From an uncultured Faecalibacterium sp. (GTDB taxonomy: Bacteria > Bacillota > Clostridia > Oscillospirales > Ruminococcaceae), in NCBI GenBank assembly GCA_900539945.1, contig UQDV01000014.1, positions 1 to 61,955 of the forward strand: a stretch of DNA of 61,955 bases. Reading direction: 5' to 3'. Below, piece by piece: positions 24,098-32,696 of this stretch (positions are counted from its first letter, which is position 1; each line of letters opens with the position of its first letter). The notes beneath the pieces were generated by a model that ran no database searches, was not told the origin of the DNA, and saw only the letters and a list, made by a program, of their open reading frames with translations. A program made the translations under genes and the position numbers.

Positions 24098-24760
24098 TTA
24101 AGCGTGCCAGATCTGCGGCTGTTCGCTGCGCTCGGCGGCGCGGTTGAACAGGGCATCCAGCACCAGTGCCAGCAGGGCACCCAGCACCACGTCGATGCAG
24201 CTGTGCTGCTTGAGCAGCATGGTGGAACACACGATGGAGAAGCACAGCACATCGGCAGCCGGACGCATCCAGCGGCGGCGGGGCTCCTCAAACAGACGGC
24301 AGCGGTGGTAGGCCAGCATCAGGGTCATCGAGTTGAACACATGGATGGACGGGCACACGTTGGTGGGGGTGTCGGTGCGGTACAGCATCCGAACGGCACG
24401 GGCAAAAAGATCGGTGCCCGGCACATAGTAGGGGCGCAGGTCCAGCCCGGTGGGCAGGATCACATAGCAGGCCAGTGCGATGGTCATACCGCCGAACAGC
24501 GGCAGGCACAGCCGCCAGAAGTCCTCGCGCGGGGCCTTCCACAGCAGGTAGAACAGGGTGAAGGGGATCCATGCGAACCATGCAAAGTAGGGCAGGATGG
24601 CGTATTTGCAGAAGGGGATCAGATCGTCCAGCCGGCAGTGCACCAGCAGGACACGGGGCATGGAGATCTGCGTCTCCAGAAAGTTGAAAGCGGACAGATA
24701 CAGCAGAAAATACAGCGCCATGAACCCGATGGGGTGGCGCGCAAACCAGTTGCGTTTCAT
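24098..24760 (-). CDS. PAP2-like membrane phosphatase family protein
   Basis: 220 aa from the ATG at 24760, which has AAAAAGGAGGC upstream; the longer frame to 24802 lacks a site. Five or six membrane segments are visible. The PAP2 motifs appear as CPSIHVFNS (general-acid His) and STMLLKQHSCIDVVLG, where the usual Ser-Arg is Ser-Thr while the His and Asp of the last motif remain. It is therefore like the inositol-phosphorylceramide-synthase-type PAP2 branch. A lipid phosphate is the expected substrate, but the missing Arg makes activity uncertain. Confidence 0.8.
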   Translation of the reverse strand: MKRNWFARHPIGFMALYFLLYLSAFNFLETQISMPRVLLVHCRLDDLIPFCKYAILPYFAWFAWIPFTLFYLLWKAPREDFWRLCLPLFGGMTIALACYVILPTGLDLRPYYVPGTDLFARAVRMLYRTDTPTNVCPSIHVFNSMTLMLAYHRCRLFEEPRRRWMRPAADVLCFSIVCSTMLLKQHSCIDVVLGALLALVLDALFNRAAERSEQPQIWHA

Positions 24761-24960
24761 GGGAAAAAGCCTCCTTTTTGCGACAGGGCAAACTCTTAGC
24801 ATTCAAAGATTATACGCCCACGTTGTTGCGAAAACAAGAAGGAAAGGTGACAACTTTGTCAAAAAACGAACGATTTATTTGTAGAATCTGCGTAAAATTG
24901 GCACCCAAAAGAACCTTCTGACTACAATACGATCCAGCGCGGCGTTTTCTTGCACAGGGC

Positions 24961-25002
24961 AAAAAAGAAAAACCGCCCGCACCCCGCAAAGGGTGCAGAC
25001 GG
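24961..25002 (-). terminator. Terminator of the first MATE gene
   Basis: On the minus strand CTGCACCC / GGGTGCGGG stem followed by TTTTTCTTTTTT. Confidence 0.8.
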
Positions 25003-25021
25003 CTTGGAAAACACCGGGGGG

Positions 25022-26380
25022 TCAGATGACGCTCTGTTCCATCCACCGGCCCCGTGCAAAGCGCACGAAGAAGCACAGCGAGCGGAACACCCAGTCCAGG
25101 AACATGCCCATCCAGATGGAGAGCAGACGGCCGTGGAAGCCCAGCACCATCACATAGCAGAAACCCACCCGGAACACCCACATGGAAAGGATGCTCACGG
25201 CCATGGTAAACCGGGCGTCGCCGGCGGCGCGCAGGATGTTGGGCAGGGTGAAGCTGGACGGCCAGAAGAACAGGGACACAAAGTTGAACCACACCATCAC
25301 CTGCAGGGCCATGGTCTGTGCCTCCGGCGAGAGGTTGAACAGGGAAATGGCGAACCGGTTGGCAAACAGGAAGGCAGAAAGGTTCATGACCCAGGCACCG
25401 CAGTAGGCGGTGAGCAGCAGGCGGCGGGAGTAGTACACGGCCTGCTCCTTCTCCCCGGCGCCAAGGCACTGGCCCACCACGGTCAGGGCGGCCATGCCCA
25501 CGGCATTGGCCGGGATGTTCAAAAAGGTGGTGGTGGTGTTGGCCACGGCGTTGGCCGCAATGGCGGCCGTGCCCAGCGTAGAGGTCAGGCTGGACACCGA
25601 CAGCTTGCCGATCTGGAACATGCCGTTCTCGATGCCGGCGGGGATGCCCACCCGCAGGATGCGGCGGATGAGGCCGCCGTCCGGTGCAAGGGCCCGCAGG
25701 CCGTCCACCCGCAGGGGGCAGGCGGGCTTCTGCAGCAGGTACAGCACCACCGCGCAGGCCACGGCGCGGGACACCAGACTGGCCAGCGCCGCGCCCATGA
25801 CCCCCATGCCGAAGCCGAAGATCAGCACCGCGTTGCCGCCGATGTTGATCACGTTCATCACCAGGCTGGACAGCATGCTGATCTTGCTGTTGCCCTGCGC
25901 CCGGAACAGCGCCGCACCGGCGTTGTACAGGCCGATGAAGGGGTAGCTCAGCGCCGAGAGCAGGAAGTAAGTCTCAGCGTAGCGCATCACGTCGGCGTCA
26001 ATGGAGCCGAAGATGCCCCGCAGGATGGCGTGGCGGCCCACTACGACCACGGCGGCCACCACCAGGCTGAAGCTGGCCAGCACAAACAGGATCTGTGCAG
26101 CGGCGGCCTTGGCGTTTTTGGGCTCCCGGTGGCCGATGTACTGACTGGTGACCACGGCGCCGCCGGTGGCAAGGGCGCTCATCACCTGGATCATCAGGGT
26201 GTTGAAGCTGTCTACCAGGCTCACGCCGGACACGGCGGCCTCGCCCACCGAGGACACCATCAGGGTGTCGGCCAGGCCGATGGTCACGCTCAGGGCCTGC
26301 TCGGCGATGAGCGGCAGCAGCAGTGCCACCAGCGCCTGCCGGGTAAAAAGCGGGTTGGTTGGTTTTTGGGTGCTTGTCAT
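25022..26380 (-). CDS. MATE-family efflux transporter 1
   Basis: 452 aa with twelve predicted membrane segments in two similar halves, as in NorM/DinF-type cation antiporters that export drugs or metabolites. The N-terminal half has IGLADTLMVSSVGEAAVSGV, the usual MATE pattern, and the linker near residue 230 begins the second half. GGAGGAAGTC precedes the ATG. Substrate cannot be inferred, and no regulator is adjacent. Confidence 0.92.
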   Translation of the reverse strand: MTSTQKPTNPLFTRQALVALLLPLIAEQALSVTIGLADTLMVSSVGEAAVSGVSLVDSFNTLMIQVMSALATGGAVVTSQYIGHREPKNAKAAAAQILFVLASFSLVVAAVVVVGRHAILRGIFGSIDADVMRYAETYFLLSALSYPFIGLYNAGAALFRAQGNSKISMLSSLVMNVINIGGNAVLIFGFGMGVMGAALASLVSRAVACAVVLYLLQKPACPLRVDGLRALAPDGGLIRRILRVGIPAGIENGMFQIGKLSVSSLTSTLGTAAIAANAVANTTTTFLNIPANAVGMAALTVVGQCLGAGEKEQAVYYSRRLLLTAYCGAWVMNLSAFLFANRFAISLFNLSPEAQTMALQVMVWFNFVSLFFWPSSFTLPNILRAAGDARFTMAVSILSMWVFRVGFCYVMVLGFHGRLLSIWMGMFLDWVFRSLCFFVRFARGRWMEQSVI

Positions 26381-26491
26381 GACTTCCTCCGGGTTTTGTG
26401 CACAGGTTCGTAAGCGATACCCCTATCATACCGCGCCGGTGTCGGAAATACAAGGGGTTGTATACAAGAAATCCGGAGCAGGCCTGCAGGA

Positions 26492-27283
26492 TCAGGTGAA
26501 TTCCCGGCTGGGTGTCAGGTCTTTGCCGTAATACACGGCGTAGTCGTAGGGGATGGGCGGCTCGTAGGCGGTCTTGTCCGGGTACTTTGCCAGCATATCG
26601 GCCTGCAGGTTTGCGGGGCTGAAAGGCCGCCCGGCGCTCAGGGTGTCGGCGCACACACTGTTCCACACCGCCTCGGAGAAGGCCGAGCAGTTGTAGTAAG
26701 CGGACCAGTGATCCGCACGGCTCAGGCCCCGGTTCAGCACCGCCAGCTGGTCGGCATCCAGCGAGGTCTGCATGGCGTAAAGGTGGTAATAATAATCGGG
26801 AATGTAATACATATAATAGCTTTCCAGCTCATACCAGATGCCGGAATGCTCATTGCGGTTGCCGCGGGTGCCGATGGTCAGGGACTTGCCCGGGGCAATG
26901 AGCAGCCCGCCCACAGCGATATCGCTGTCCGAGACATTGGTCACCGACACAAAAGCATGGCCGCTGGCGTTGATGGAGGCATCGCCCTTGTCATCCGACA
27001 TGGTGTAGATACGCAGCACGGCCACGGAACCCTCTGCCGGGGCAGCACCGTAGATGTCGGCCGGGGACTTGCGGCTGGCCTGCTCAAAGACATAAGGCCC
27101 GCCAAAGTTGGTGGTAAAGCCTTTTACGTCCCGCAGAAAGGCATCCCGGCCGGTCAGGTCGGTGACCGTTTTGTCCTCTTTCGCGGCGGGCTGGGCGGGC
27201 TTTGCCTCCTGTGCAAAGGCCGGCAGGCAGAGGCAGAGGGTCAGGGCCAGCACGGCAAACAGAGTGCGGAGCGTTTTTTTCAT
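26492..27283 (-). CDS. Secreted protein with a permuted papain-like (His...Asn-Cys) fold
   Basis: 263 aa from the ATG at 27283, which has GGAGG upstream. A Sec signal peptide ends at AFA-QE near residue 24. A His in GHAFVSVTN (about residue 106) precedes a NCSAFSEAVW motif (about residue 200). The order His then Asn-Cys is that of circularly permuted NlpC/P60-LRAT or DUF4105-type enzymes, which are amidases or acyltransferases. I infer an exported cysteine hydrolase; the exact family was not confirmed. It stands alone on the minus strand. Confidence 0.6.
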   Translation of the reverse strand: MKKTLRTLFAVLALTLCLCLPAFAQEAKPAQPAAKEDKTVTDLTGRDAFLRDVKGFTTNFGGPYVFEQASRKSPADIYGAAPAEGSVAVLRIYTMSDDKGDASINASGHAFVSVTNVSDSDIAVGGLLIAPGKSLTIGTRGNRNEHSGIWYELESYYMYYIPDYYYHLYAMQTSLDADQLAVLNRGLSRADHWSAYYNCSAFSEAVWNSVCADTLSAGRPFSPANLQADMLAKYPDKTAYEPPIPYDYAVYYGKDLTPSREFT

Positions 27284-27538
27284 GGGAACGTCCTCCATTA
27301 TTCGATGAAATGTTGTAAAATTTTGGGGAATGCTGCTGTGTAACAGCATACGGTTTTTGCCGCAGCTTGTCAAGATGCACCGCGAACGCCGCAAAAAAAG
27401 AATGAAGATGGGTGCGTTTGCTCTACTTTACCCCCGCAGATAATTGTGCTAAAATAAAGCCACAGCCTGTGTGTTCGTGCAGGGAGCACACGGCTGTACA
27501 ACTTGATAAGAAGCAGACCCGAAAAAAGGGGGAGAATT

Positions 27539-29194
27539 ATGCCCAAAACAGCCCATAAAGTCGTGGTCATCGGGCACCGCAACCCGGACACCGACTCCAT
27601 CTGCTCGGCCATTGCCTATGCAGAGCTGAAAAACAAGACCAGCGATCTTGTCTGCGAGGCCCGCCGCGCCGGCAAGATGAACCAGGAGACCGAATTCGTG
27701 CTCAAAAAGTTTGGGGTCAAGCCGCCGCGCATGTGCACCGACGTGAACCCCAAGATCCGCGATGTGGATTACCGCGAGATGCCCGGCATCCCCGGCACCA
27801 CCAGCCTGCGCAAAGCATGGGAGATCATGCGCGACAAGCAGATCGACACCCTGCCGGTCACCAGCCCGGACAACGAGCTGGAGGGCGTGATCACGGTCAA
27901 GGACATTGCCACCGCCAATATGGACGTGTTCGACACCGGCATCCTGGCCAAGAGCCAGACCACCTACCGCAATATTCTGGAAACGTTGGGCGGCACCATG
28001 GTGGTGGGCCGCGAGGACGCTGTGTGCACCACCGGACACATCCGCATTGGCACCGCCACCCCGGAAATGCTGGAAAACAGCATGGAAAAAGGGGATATCG
28101 TCATCCTGACCAACCGCTACGAAAGCCAGCTGTGCGCCATTGAAAAAGAAGCGTCGCTGCTCATCATCTGCAACGGCTCCAAGGTGGGCCACACCATCCA
28201 GCGCATTGCCGAGGAAATGGGCGTGGCCATCATGTCGGCCCCGGTGGACACCTACGCCGCCGGTAAGCTGATCAGCCAGTGCGCTCCCATCTCCTACTAT
28301 ATGACCCGCAGCGACATCATGAAGTTCACCCTTGTCACCCCGGTGGCAGACGTCACCCGCGTGATGGCCAAGGTACGCCACCGCTATTTCCCCATCCTGG
28401 ACGAGGACGGCAAATACTGCGGCATGGTCAGCCGCCGGAACATCATCAATCTGCAAAAACGCCGCATCATCCTGGTGGACCACAACGAGGCCACCCAGGC
28501 CGTGGAGGGCTTTGACCAGGCTGAGATCCTGGAGATCATCGACCACCACCGCATCGGCAGCCTGGAGACCAGCGGCCCGGTGTACTTCCGCAACCAACCG
28601 GTGGGCTGCACGGCCACCATCATCACCCAGATGTACGACGAGAACGACGTGGAGATCCCGCCCCAGACCGCAGGCCTGCTGCTGGCCGCCATCCTGTCCG
28701 ACACGCTGGCTTTCCGCAGTCCCACCTGCACCGCAGTGGATGTGAACGCGGCCAACCGTCTGGCCGGCATTGCCGGGGTGGACATCGACGAGTTTGCCAA
28801 CGAGATGTTCGAGGCCGGCGAGAAGCTGGACGGCAAGACCGCCGAAGAGGTGTTCCTGCAGGACTTCAAGGTGTTCATGTGCGGCGACATCCGCTTTGGT
28901 GTGGCGCAGGGCAGCTACATGACCCGCAAGAACCTGCTGGCCGCCGAAAATCTGCTGCGCCCCTATCTGGAAGAGGCCCGCAACAAGCAGAATGTGGAGG
29001 ACATCTACATGCTGCTCACCGACGTGCCCAAGGAGGAGAGCGTGGTCATCAGCGACGGACGCTATGCCGCTGAGGTGCTGGCCGACGGGTTCGACACCCA
29101 CCCGGCAGAGGACGGCAGCTGGACGCTGCCCGGCGTGGTGAGCCGCAAAAAGCAGTTCATCCCCGCATTGATGACGGCCTATCAGGAATTGTAA
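27539..29194 (+). CDS. ppaC: Manganese-dependent inorganic pyrophosphatase with CBS-DRTGG regulatory insert
   Basis: 551 aa from the ATG at 27539, which follows AAGGGGGAG. This family II pyrophosphatase splits PPi. The DHH domain begins VVIGHRNPDTDSICSA, then a CBS-DRTGG-CBS insert occupies about residues 70-300, and the core resumes with VDHNE near 314 and IDHHRIGS near 334. The DHHA2 domain (about 400-545) includes a SRKKQF Lys/Arg site. The insert makes the enzyme sensitive to AMP, ADP and diadenosine polyphosphates in other clostridia. The acylphosphatase gene lies 73 bp downstream. Confidence 0.94.
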   Translation: MPKTAHKVVVIGHRNPDTDSICSAIAYAELKNKTSDLVCEARRAGKMNQETEFVLKKFGVKPPRMCTDVNPKIRDVDYREMPGIPGTTSLRKAWEIMRDKQIDTLPVTSPDNELEGVITVKDIATANMDVFDTGILAKSQTTYRNILETLGGTMVVGREDAVCTTGHIRIGTATPEMLENSMEKGDIVILTNRYESQLCAIEKEASLLIICNGSKVGHTIQRIAEEMGVAIMSAPVDTYAAGKLISQCAPISYYMTRSDIMKFTLVTPVADVTRVMAKVRHRYFPILDEDGKYCGMVSRRNIINLQKRRIILVDHNEATQAVEGFDQAEILEIIDHHRIGSLETSGPVYFRNQPVGCTATIITQMYDENDVEIPPQTAGLLLAAILSDTLAFRSPTCTAVDVNAANRLAGIAGVDIDEFANEMFEAGEKLDGKTAEEVFLQDFKVFMCGDIRFGVAQGSYMTRKNLLAAENLLRPYLEEARNKQNVEDIYMLLTDVPKEESVVISDGRYAAEVLADGFDTHPAEDGSWTLPGVVSRKKQFIPALMTAYQEL

Positions 29195-29267
29195 GAAGGA
29201 TGCACCGCACGGTGCGCGGCACATCATATTGCACGCAGTGCGATCCATCATTCCCCAAGAGGTTGCG

Positions 29268-29594
29268 ATGTTTGATTTTCTGAAACAGAAAGACCGCACC
29301 CCGCCGGTTTTGCCGGAAGGCACGGTGCGGCGGCACTTTTCCATCTCCGGGCAGGTGCAGGGGGTGGGCTTCCGCTACCGGGCGCGCTACGCGGCCCAGG
29401 CGCTGGAGCTGACCGGCTGGGTGGAAAACGAGGACGACGGCAGCGTGACGCTGGAGGTGCAGGGCGACCCGGACAAGTTCCCGGAATTGTTCGCCATGAT
29501 CCAGCGCAGCGACTATGTGCGCATCACCGACATCCGGCAGAAGGACCTGCCGCCCGACCCCTGGGAACGGGGCTTCTCGGTGCGCGGCTACTGA
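29268..29594 (+). CDS. Acylphosphatase
   Basis: 108 aa from the ATG at 29268; the site AGAGGTTG upstream is moderate and an ATG-less extension to 29229 is less likely. The conserved GQVQGVGFRYRAR (phosphate-binding Arg) near residues 32-44 and the catalytic Asn in GWVENEDDGSV near 62 are both there. It hydrolyses acyl phosphates such as acetyl phosphate or carbamoyl phosphate. An N-terminal 25-residue extension precedes the usual domain. It probably shares the ppaC transcript. Confidence 0.93.
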   Translation: MFDFLKQKDRTPPVLPEGTVRRHFSISGQVQGVGFRYRARYAAQALELTGWVENEDDGSVTLEVQGDPDKFPELFAMIQRSDYVRITDIRQKDLPPDPWERGFSVRGY

Positions 29595-29607
29595 ATCACA
29601 GATGCAT

Positions 29608-29646
29608 GCAAAAACGGCGGACGCAAGTGCGTCCGCCGTTTTGCTC
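29608..29646 (+). terminator. Bidirectional terminator after the acylphosphatase gene
   Basis: AAAACGGCGGACGCA pairs with TGCGTCCGCCGTTTT around AG; flanking A and T runs serve both strands. Confidence 0.9.
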
Positions 29647-29655
29647 TTTCTATCT

Positions 29656-30324
29656 TCAGCCTGCAATTTTGAGGGGAGAGTTGGCAGTCCAGATGGTGCC
29701 GTCCAGCAGCCGGGTCAGCGCCAGCGTTCCGTTGGCCGAAACACGGGCCGGGTCCAGCGCGTAGAAGTCGCTTTCCTTCAGGTTATCGGGGTCTGCCGTG
29801 GGGCTTATGCCCACCACACAGACCCAGTGCCCATAGGTGTCGCTGGTGGCAATGTGCGGGTAGTTCACCTGGGTCCAGCCGGAGCCGGACAGGTGATACT
29901 CGTAAGTAGAGGTGCGGTTGGCGTGTTTGCTCACACCGCTCACCGTGGTGTTTTTCAGGTGCACGATCACCGGCCGTCCGGCCGAGAGCTCGTTGTAAAT
30001 GGTATGCAGGCAGGCGGACAGGTCCCCGGAATACCCGGTGTAGCTGCCGGCGGACCACACGGCACCGTTGGACCACATGCCGCTGCCGGAGCACGCCCGC
30101 CCGTCCAGAATGGTGCGGGCGTAGCGCAGTGCATACCAGCTGCACTTGCCGGAGGTCTGGTTGCCGATGGAAAGGATCTGGCTGTGGTCAAAAGTCAGCA
30201 GCCGGATGCCGTGTTTTTCCTGTAAGGCGGCGTGGGCGCGGGGCGCGGCAAGAGCAAGCAGCAGCACCAGCGCAAGTGCTGCTGCCGCCAGCTGCCGGGC
30301 TGCCCGGGCGGGACAGTGCTGCAT
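29656..30324 (-). CDS. Secreted C39-like peptidase domain protein
   Basis: 222 aa. A Sec signal peptide (AALALVLLLALAAPRAHA) is followed by a domain with SGKCSWYALRYARTIL (Cys near residue 61), GHWVCVVG (His near 165) and FYALDPA (Asp near 187). That Cys-His-Asp order is the layout of C39-type papain-fold peptidases. The length fits a single catalytic domain. The target may be peptides or the cell wall; I cannot tell. It converges on the acylphosphatase gene. Confidence 0.65.
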   Translation of the reverse strand: MQHCPARAARQLAAAALALVLLLALAAPRAHAALQEKHGIRLLTFDHSQILSIGNQTSGKCSWYALRYARTILDGRACSGSGMWSNGAVWSAGSYTGYSGDLSACLHTIYNELSAGRPVIVHLKNTTVSGVSKHANRTSTYEYHLSGSGWTQVNYPHIATSDTYGHWVCVVGISPTADPDNLKESDFYALDPARVSANGTLALTRLLDGTIWTANSPLKIAG

Positions 30325-30563
30325 GGGGAGATCATCCTTTGCCTGTTATTTTTACGGCCTCATTTTAGCATGAAAAAATGGTAGAACTGTGTAATTTTTA
30401 AAAGTTCCGGCACGAAATCTGAAAAAAACTGCGCATCCTCCTTCCATGGGCGCAGAACAGGGTGTTCCGGGCATGGTGCACCCGGCTCCGGGGAGCAAAC
30501 CGATGACGGAGCGCTGCACCGCGGCGGCTGCCGAGATGGCCGCAAAATAAACCCGGATCTTCC

Positions 30564-30597
30564 TGCCCCGGAGAGCACCCGCTCCCGGGGCTTTTTT
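30564..30597 (+). terminator. Orphan intrinsic terminator before jetA
   Basis: GCCCCGG / CCGGGGC stem followed by six T. Confidence 0.75.
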
Positions 30598-30607
30598 GCG
30601 CCTTTTT

Positions 30608-30636
30608 GTGACAAACTCTGCCGCTTGTGATACAAT
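30608..30636 (+). promoter_or_regulatory. Promoter of the jetABC operon
   Basis: GTGACA, 17-bp spacer, TACAAT; start near 30643, about 30 bp before the jetA ATG. Confidence 0.7.
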
Positions 30637-30673
30637 AAAACCGTATTCTGATGTGAACAGAAAGGAACGTTCC

Positions 30674-32101
30674 ATGCAGCTGTTTGAACTGGTCAGCCCA
30701 CGGCTGTTCCGCCCATTGGCGGGGCCGAACCGGGCGTTTTATGCGGAGCTGCTGCTCCTGCTGTGGGAAGAGTGCCGCCATACGGCCGACTACAGCATTT
30801 CCCGTGCGGAGGCCGTCTCCCGCGCGGAGGATTATTTTGCGGCACTGGCAAAGCCCCTGACGCTGGACGCAGACGGTGCCGGCGATGAGGAGGAACAGCC
30901 CACCCGCGACCCCCATACGCTGGCGCTGGGCTTTCTGCTGCGGCTGCGCCGCACCGGCTGGCTGGAAGAGCAGCCCGGCAGTTACGAGAGCGAGCCGACC
31001 CTGGCTTTTGTGCCGGAGGTGGCCCCGCTGCTGGACGCGCTGGAAGAGATCCTGAATCCCCGTGTGGTCACCTACACCGGCAAGCTGTACAAGGCCTGGC
31101 AGCTGCTGCAGGGCGTGGGGGAAGAGAAGAACCCCTACGAGAATGTGCTGCGGGAGGTGGCTTCCGATCTGGAAGCGCTGAACAAATCCCTGCGGGCGCT
31201 CAATGCGTCCATCGGCCACTACATCGACCGGCTCACCCGCAACCGCACCCCGCAGGAGGTGCTGGAGCTGTTTGACCAGTACGAAGAAAAGGTGGTGGCG
31301 GCGGCTTACCATCGCTTCAAGACCAGCGACAACCTGTTCAATTACCGCGCCTATCTGGAGGAAGGGCTGGACGCCTGCGAGGAAACGTATCTGCCCCAAT
31401 TGGCACTGGATTACGCCCGTGTGGAGCGTTGCGCCCCCGGCGAGGCCGCGCCCCGTGTGCGGGCCCTCATCCAGCAGCAGCGGGACGCGCTGGAAGAGAT
31501 GGGCACCCTCATCCGGGAGATCGACGCCAGCCACATCCGCTACCGCAAGCGGGCCGTGCAGCGGGCACAGTTCCTGCTGCTGAGCGACCGCTCGTCTCAG
31601 GGCAGCGTCACGGCCCTGCTGCGCCGCTACGCCGAGGACATCCGTACCCCGGACCAGCTCTTTGAGCCGGATGACGGCCCGGTGGCCGCCCATCTGCATC
31701 TGTACCCGGCGGCTGCCTTTGGCGAAAAGTTCCTGTACCCGCCGGCCGCGCCCCGCACGGCGGCCCCGCTGGCCCCGGTGCAGGCGGAAACGCTGGACCC
31801 GGACCAGCTGCGCAAAGAACAGCAATTGCTGCTGGACTACGCCCGGCTGGCTGTCACCGAAGAGAACGTGGCCCTGCTGGCACAGCAGGCACTGGCTGCC
31901 CGCCCGCAGGTGGAAGCATCCACCCTGGCGGAGGAATATCCGGGCGATTTTGCCCGCATCATCGGCCTGCATACCTATTCCCAGTCGCCGCACCGGAACT
32001 ATGACATCCGGCTCACGGGCAACTGGGTGGAGCGCGGCGGCTTCCGGTTCGAGGACTTTGTCCTGACCCGCCGCAAGGAGGAAAACGATGGCAACGATTA
32101 A
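30674..32101 (+). CDS. jetA: Wadjet/Mks kleisin subunit JetA (MksF-like)
   Basis: 475 aa from the ATG at 30674, which follows AGAAAGGAACG. It matches the JetA/MksF class (DUF5716-like): N-terminal winged-helix part (QLFELVSPRLFRPL), long helices near residues 130-230 and a charged C-terminal part. In Wadjet and MksBEF complexes this kleisin links the SMC heads and binds the KITE protein. The next gene starts 14 bp before its stop, so the subunits are co-translated. The assignment rests mainly on gene order, sizes and the clear SMC partner. Confidence 0.8.
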   Translation: MQLFELVSPRLFRPLAGPNRAFYAELLLLLWEECRHTADYSISRAEAVSRAEDYFAALAKPLTLDADGAGDEEEQPTRDPHTLALGFLLRLRRTGWLEEQPGSYESEPTLAFVPEVAPLLDALEEILNPRVVTYTGKLYKAWQLLQGVGEEKNPYENVLREVASDLEALNKSLRALNASIGHYIDRLTRNRTPQEVLELFDQYEEKVVAAAYHRFKTSDNLFNYRAYLEEGLDACEETYLPQLALDYARVERCAPGEAAPRVRALIQQQRDALEEMGTLIREIDASHIRYRKRAVQRAQFLLLSDRSSQGSVTALLRRYAEDIRTPDQLFEPDDGPVAAHLHLYPAAAFGEKFLYPPAAPRTAAPLAPVQAETLDPDQLRKEQQLLLDYARLAVTEENVALLAQQALAARPQVEASTLAEEYPGDFARIIGLHTYSQSPHRNYDIRLTGNWVERGGFRFEDFVLTRRKEENDGND

Positions 32102-32696
32102 CATGCTGGAAGAGACCGCAAACTACCTGCTCAACCACTGCTTCGTGCTGGGCAGCGTGGAGGATCAGCGGGCAAAATATCTCTATGTGCAGGATCATCT
32201 GCCCGAGGTGCGGGCGGTGTTCAAACCGCTGGGCTACGCTGTGCTGCTGTACCCGGCCCCGATGCAGGCGGCGGCCCTGGTCAACGAGCACGAGGGCAGC
32301 CAGGCCCGGCTGCTGAAATACGAGAGCATCCTGCTGCTGGTGCTGCGGCTGCTCTACCTGCAAAAGCGGGAGAGCCTTGCCGCCAGCGCCGATCAGGTGC
32401 TGGTGACCGTGGAAGAGGTGCAGACCGAGCTGCAGAAGATGAACCTGCCCCGCAGGCTGGACCAGCAGACGCTGGAACGGCTGATGCGCACGCTGCGCCG
32501 GTACAATCTGGCCCGACCGGTGGGCCGGCTCTCCGGGCTGGACAGCCGCATCGAGGTGTTCCCGACCGTGCTGCTGGCCCTGCCGGATGCCGACCTTGCC
32601 GACGCAGCGGCAGAGAGCGCCCGCACCCGCACCGAGCTTGGCCTGTACGAGCGCCCGGAGGGCGCAGACACCGAAGCAGGGGAGGCAGAAGCATGA
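32088..32696 (+). CDS. jetB: Wadjet/Mks KITE subunit JetB (MksE-like, DUF4194)
   Basis: 202 aa. It has the DUF4194 pattern: N-terminal helices (NMLEETANYLLNHCF), then LLKYESILLLVLRLLYLQKRE near residue 75 and winged-helix segments to about residue 165. The C-terminal 30 residues are acidic and low in complexity. JetB/MksE dimers bind the kleisin and regulate the SMC ATPase. It overlaps jetA by 14 bp and its stop overlaps the jetC start as ATGA. Confidence 0.8.
   Translation: MATINMLEETANYLLNHCFVLGSVEDQRAKYLYVQDHLPEVRAVFKPLGYAVLLYPAPMQAAALVNEHEGSQARLLKYESILLLVLRLLYLQKRESLAASADQVLVTVEEVQTELQKMNLPRRLDQQTLERLMRTLRRYNLARPVGRLSGLDSRIEVFPTVLLALPDADLADAAAESARTRTELGLYERPEGADTEAGEAEA

Larger units (their letters stand above)
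30325..30673 (+). other. Gap before jetA with a terminator that may end a small RNA
   Basis: No gene is supported. A plus-strand terminator GCCCCGG...CCGGGGC-TTTTTT (30564-30597) has no protein gene upstream on that strand. The stretch 30440-30560 folds into GC-rich hairpins (for instance CCGGG...CCCGG and GGGTG...CACCC), which fits a small RNA or an attenuated leader. The jetA promoter lies beyond it. Confidence 0.4.
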
